Source: an archaeon (GTDB lineage: Archaea > Hydrothermarchaeota > Hydrothermarchaeia > JALTZZ01 > JALUTC01). Taken from it: a stretch of 6,726 nt of DNA. Each line of letters opens with the position of its first letter. Position 1 is the first letter of the stretch. The notes under the pieces were generated by a model. It searched no databases, was not told where the DNA came from, and worked only from the letters and a program-made list of their open reading frames with translations. Below, piece by piece: positions 4,829 to 6,726 of this stretch. A program made the position numbers and the translations under genes. Where the stretch lies: the NCBI GenBank assembly GCA_027058345.1, contig JALUTC010000012.1, positions 1 to 6,726 of the forward strand. Direction: 5' to 3'.

Positions 4829-6726
4829 ATCCCAATATTTTCTAGTTCTAATATATTCCTTTTCTGCTTCTAAGATATTTCTTATCAAATCTTCTTCAGA
4901 CCAGCTATTTCTAAGAATTCTCTTCGCAGTTTCAACACCTATTCCATATCCTGCCAATACTAAGCATGCGTTTATTCCATAGTTCATGAAAAGTACTGCA
5001 GAATCTCTTATCCTTTCCAATTTCCTTTTATCTTCCTTACTCAATTTCTTCTTATTAATTACATCCAAGATGCTTTCATCTTTAATTATTGCGAGCATTC
5101 TTGATTTGCAATTCTCGCATCTAATATCTTTGAGTGAAAATATTGTTGAAACCTTTAATGTTACTTTCCAATTTTTACAATATAAACAAAATAGTGTCAA
5201 TTTTCTTTCAAATAATCTTCTCTTCACAATATCTAAGATTGTTGTAGAGGTTATGTGTAAATCTTTTTTCCTGTTTATAAAAAGTTTGGCAAGTGGTGAA
5301 AATTCATCAACCTTTTGTATAATTATTTTTATACTTCCTCTCTTCAATTTATCCAAAAAATTTTTCAATCCATTAATGTCAAAATAATCCGTAATCGTTT
5401 CCTTAACAGCTTCCTCAAATATAAATGTATCCCTATATGCTTCTATAATTCTATCAAGAGAAATTTGCCTATGCGATAAATCTTTAGGAACAATAGAAAG
5501 TCTCCTAGCAACTTGAAGAAATTTCCACTTAAATATGTCTTCAAAATGTATCTTCTCAAAAATAATTCTCTCGGGATCTACCTTCAATATCCTTTTTATA
5601 TCTTCTTCGCATAGATTTCTTTTTGCACAAATGTATAATCTATAAGCATCAAAATCTACATCAGCATTTAACAAATATTTGTATAAAAATGCCAATGTAT
5701 TATTCATTTTTGTTCCTAAATATGTATGTAAAATTGCTTCCTTTCCTTTAACCTCAATGTATAATTCACTTTCGCTCGGTATTTTATAACCGAGATTTCT
5801 CTGCTTCGATAGAATTGCTTTTAAAAATTTCCTCGTATATTTATCAGTGAAAGATATACAATCGATATTATTCATTATCTTGAGAACATTTCTCGCAACT
5901 TCATATTCAACAGGAATTTCTTCACCAATCCATCTCGGAATCTTTGCATCTTGAGAAAATTCCTGTTCTAAATATATCTTATCATTATGTATATCAATGA
6001 CTCTCCATATCCTTCCATTCAATATTATGTAATCTCCTTTGTTAAGCCTTATCACAAAGCATTCATCCAATGTTCCTATCTTTTTATCCGTTAGTATATC
6101 TATTGCCTCAAATCTTTTCTCCTCAGGTATTACTGATAGATTCTCGTAATAAAATTTTCTAGACTTTCTCGTCTTTCCTATAAGTCCATTTTCAAACCAA
6201 ATGACCTTCATATCATTCAAAAGAGATGCGACATGCTCAACATCTTTTTCAGTTAAATTTCTAAATATATAACATCTTTTAAGTATTTCTAACACCTTCT
6301 TTACCTCAACCTTATTATAATCGAGAACAATTCCAACGATTTGCAACGCTAATATATCATATGGTTTCTCATAAATCTTAGGCTTTTCTAAATATCCTTT
6401 TGACATCAAATCCAAAATTGATAAGGATTCAAATATTTCATTTAAATCCGTTGAGATTATAATTCCTCTCGATTTTTCACCTATTTTATGACAACTCCTA
6501 CCAACTCTTTGCAATAACTTTATAACTTGTCTAGGAGAATTGTATTGTATTACGAAATCAATCCTTCCTATATCGATTCCAAGCTCCAAACTCGATGTAC
6601 ATACCAAAGCTTTTATATCACCTTTTTTCAACCTCTTCTCAGCTTCCTCCCTAACATCTCTCGACAATGAACCATGATGCAATTCAACATCATTTCTGAA
6701 AATCTTCAGATTATGTGCTAAAAATT
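4826..6726 (-). CDS. lhr: Lhr-type ATP-dependent helicase, C-terminal part (5' end outside the window)
   Basis: The frame is open through the right edge; residues upstream of the first start-like codon (FLAHNLKIFRNDVEL) continue smoothly into HHGSLSRDVREEAE, so the TTG at 6682 is not the start. About 633 codons are visible of a family usually near 850-950 residues; the Walker A and DEAH part of RecA1 lies outside. Seen in order: end of RecA2 with motif V (TSSLELGIDIG, 6598-6566) and motif VI (QRVGR, 6511-6497); a winged-helix-like region with PYDILALQIVGIV; the Lhr core domain including NGRIWRVIDIH (about 6015); a four-cysteine CxxC...CxxC segment (5188-5108); and a C-terminal helical tail with YGINACLVLAGYGIGVETAKRIL, which has a hairpin-like GxGxxTA pattern. 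Lhr proteins are superfamily 2 helicases acting on DNA and RNA-DNA duplexes, in repair or RNA metabolism. The archaeal subgroup (aLhr1, aLhr2 or other) is not assigned. Confidence 0.93.
   Translation of the reverse strand, partial: FLAHNLKIFRNDVELHHGSLSRDVREEAEKRLKKGDIKALVCTSSLELGIDIGRIDFVIQYNSPRQVIKLLQRVGRSCHKIGEKSRGIIISTDLNEIFESLSILDLMSKGYLEKPKIYEKPYDILALQIVGIVLDYNKVEVKKVLEILKRCYIFRNLTEKDVEHVASLLNDMKVIWFENGLIGKTRKSRKFYYENLSVIPEEKRFEAIDILTDKKIGTLDECFVIRLNKGDYIILNGRIWRVIDIHNDKIYLEQEFSQDAKIPRWIGEEIPVEYEVARNVLKIMNNIDCISFTDKYTRKFLKAILSKQRNLGYKIPSESELYIEVKGKEAILHTYLGTKMNNTLAFLYKYLLNADVDFDAYRLYICAKRNLCEEDIKRILKVDPERIIFEKIHFEDIFKWKFLQVARRLSIVPKDLSHRQISLDRIIEAYRDTFIFEEAVKETITDYFDINGLKNFLDKLKRGSIKIIIQKVDEFSPLAKLFINRKKDLHITSTTILDIVKRRLFERKLTLFCLYCKNWKVTLKVSTIFSLKDIRCENCKSRMLAIIKDESILDVINKKKLSKEDKRKLERIRDSAVLFMNYGINACLVLAGYGIGVETAKRILRNSWSEEDLIRNILEAEKEYIRTRKYWD
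4837..4842 (+). terminator. Possible oligo-T terminator of the C/D sRNA
   Basis: A TTTT run (4838-4841) follows the D box by about a dozen bases, and another lies near 4860. Archaeal RNA polymerase terminates at T-runs without a hairpin, so this could end the sRNA transcript inside the 3' end of the opposing helicase gene. T-rich tracts are common on this strand, so support is weak. Confidence 0.2.
5108..5188 (-). other. Zinc-ribbon-like four-cysteine segment near the Lhr C-terminus
   Basis: Two CxxC pairs, CLYC and CENC, are separated by 19 residues and lie about 95 to 120 residues before the stop. The spacing fits a zinc ribbon that could hold one Zn ion in a nucleic-acid-binding tail. Metal binding is inferred from the cysteine pattern only. 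Confidence 0.7.

Noticed and set aside
566..5387. Plus-strand open frames opposite tldD, ppsA and the helicase (for example 566-883, 1146-1385, 3318-3554, 3838-4068, 4986-5387)
   Set aside because: Each lies antisense to a strongly conserved gene and its translation is low-complexity, rich in Leu, Ser and Phe, as expected from the complement of Lys/Glu-rich coding sequence.
6680..6682. TTG as the start codon of the helicase
   Set aside because: The frame stays open to the window edge and the residues before it (NDVELHHGSLS) continue the conserved helicase sequence, so the codon is an internal leucine.
1..6726. CRISPR array, insertion sequence or prophage
   Set aside because: No spaced identical repeats, transposase motifs, terminal inverted repeats or phage genes were seen.

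Overview
The window looks like chromosomal DNA of an AT-rich archaeon, probably a thermophile. The signs are an Lhr-type (archaeal SF2) helicase, an archaeal-type phosphoenolpyruvate synthase interrupted by an intein, a TldD-family protease, no clear Shine-Dalgarno sequences, and a textbook archaeal C/D box sRNA, a class most abundant in thermophiles. I cannot assign a genus; the lineage is inferred from gene content, not from a marker gene.

Layout from left to right. Positions 1-536 (+) hold the C-terminal part of a multi-pass membrane protein that begins outside the window. It converges on a TldD-like metalloprotease gene at 531-1880 (-), and the two stop codons abut in the palindrome TTATAA. 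The tldD start overlaps the stop of ppsA (1877-4729, -) as ATGA, so these two are very likely co-transcribed. The ppsA reading frame carries an in-frame 191-residue mini-intein (2945-3517), placed twelve residues after the catalytic histidine. The 96-base gap 4730-4825 holds a dual-guide C/D box sRNA on the + strand, opposite to the flanking genes, plus a candidate ppsA promoter. From 4826 to the right edge (-) runs the C-terminal two thirds or so of an Lhr-like ATP-dependent helicase with a C-terminal four-cysteine zinc-ribbon-like segment; its N-terminus lies beyond the window.

How they fit together: PpsA makes phosphoenolpyruvate from pyruvate (gluconeogenesis) and needs protein splicing to become active. 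TldD is translationally coupled to it but has no evident metabolic link, and its usual TldE/PmbA partner is not in the window. The Lhr helicase and the sRNA both concern nucleic acids but sit on opposite strands and need not be functionally related. The most notable items are the endonuclease-free intein at the PpsA active site and the compact C/D sRNA that no protein-based annotation would report.
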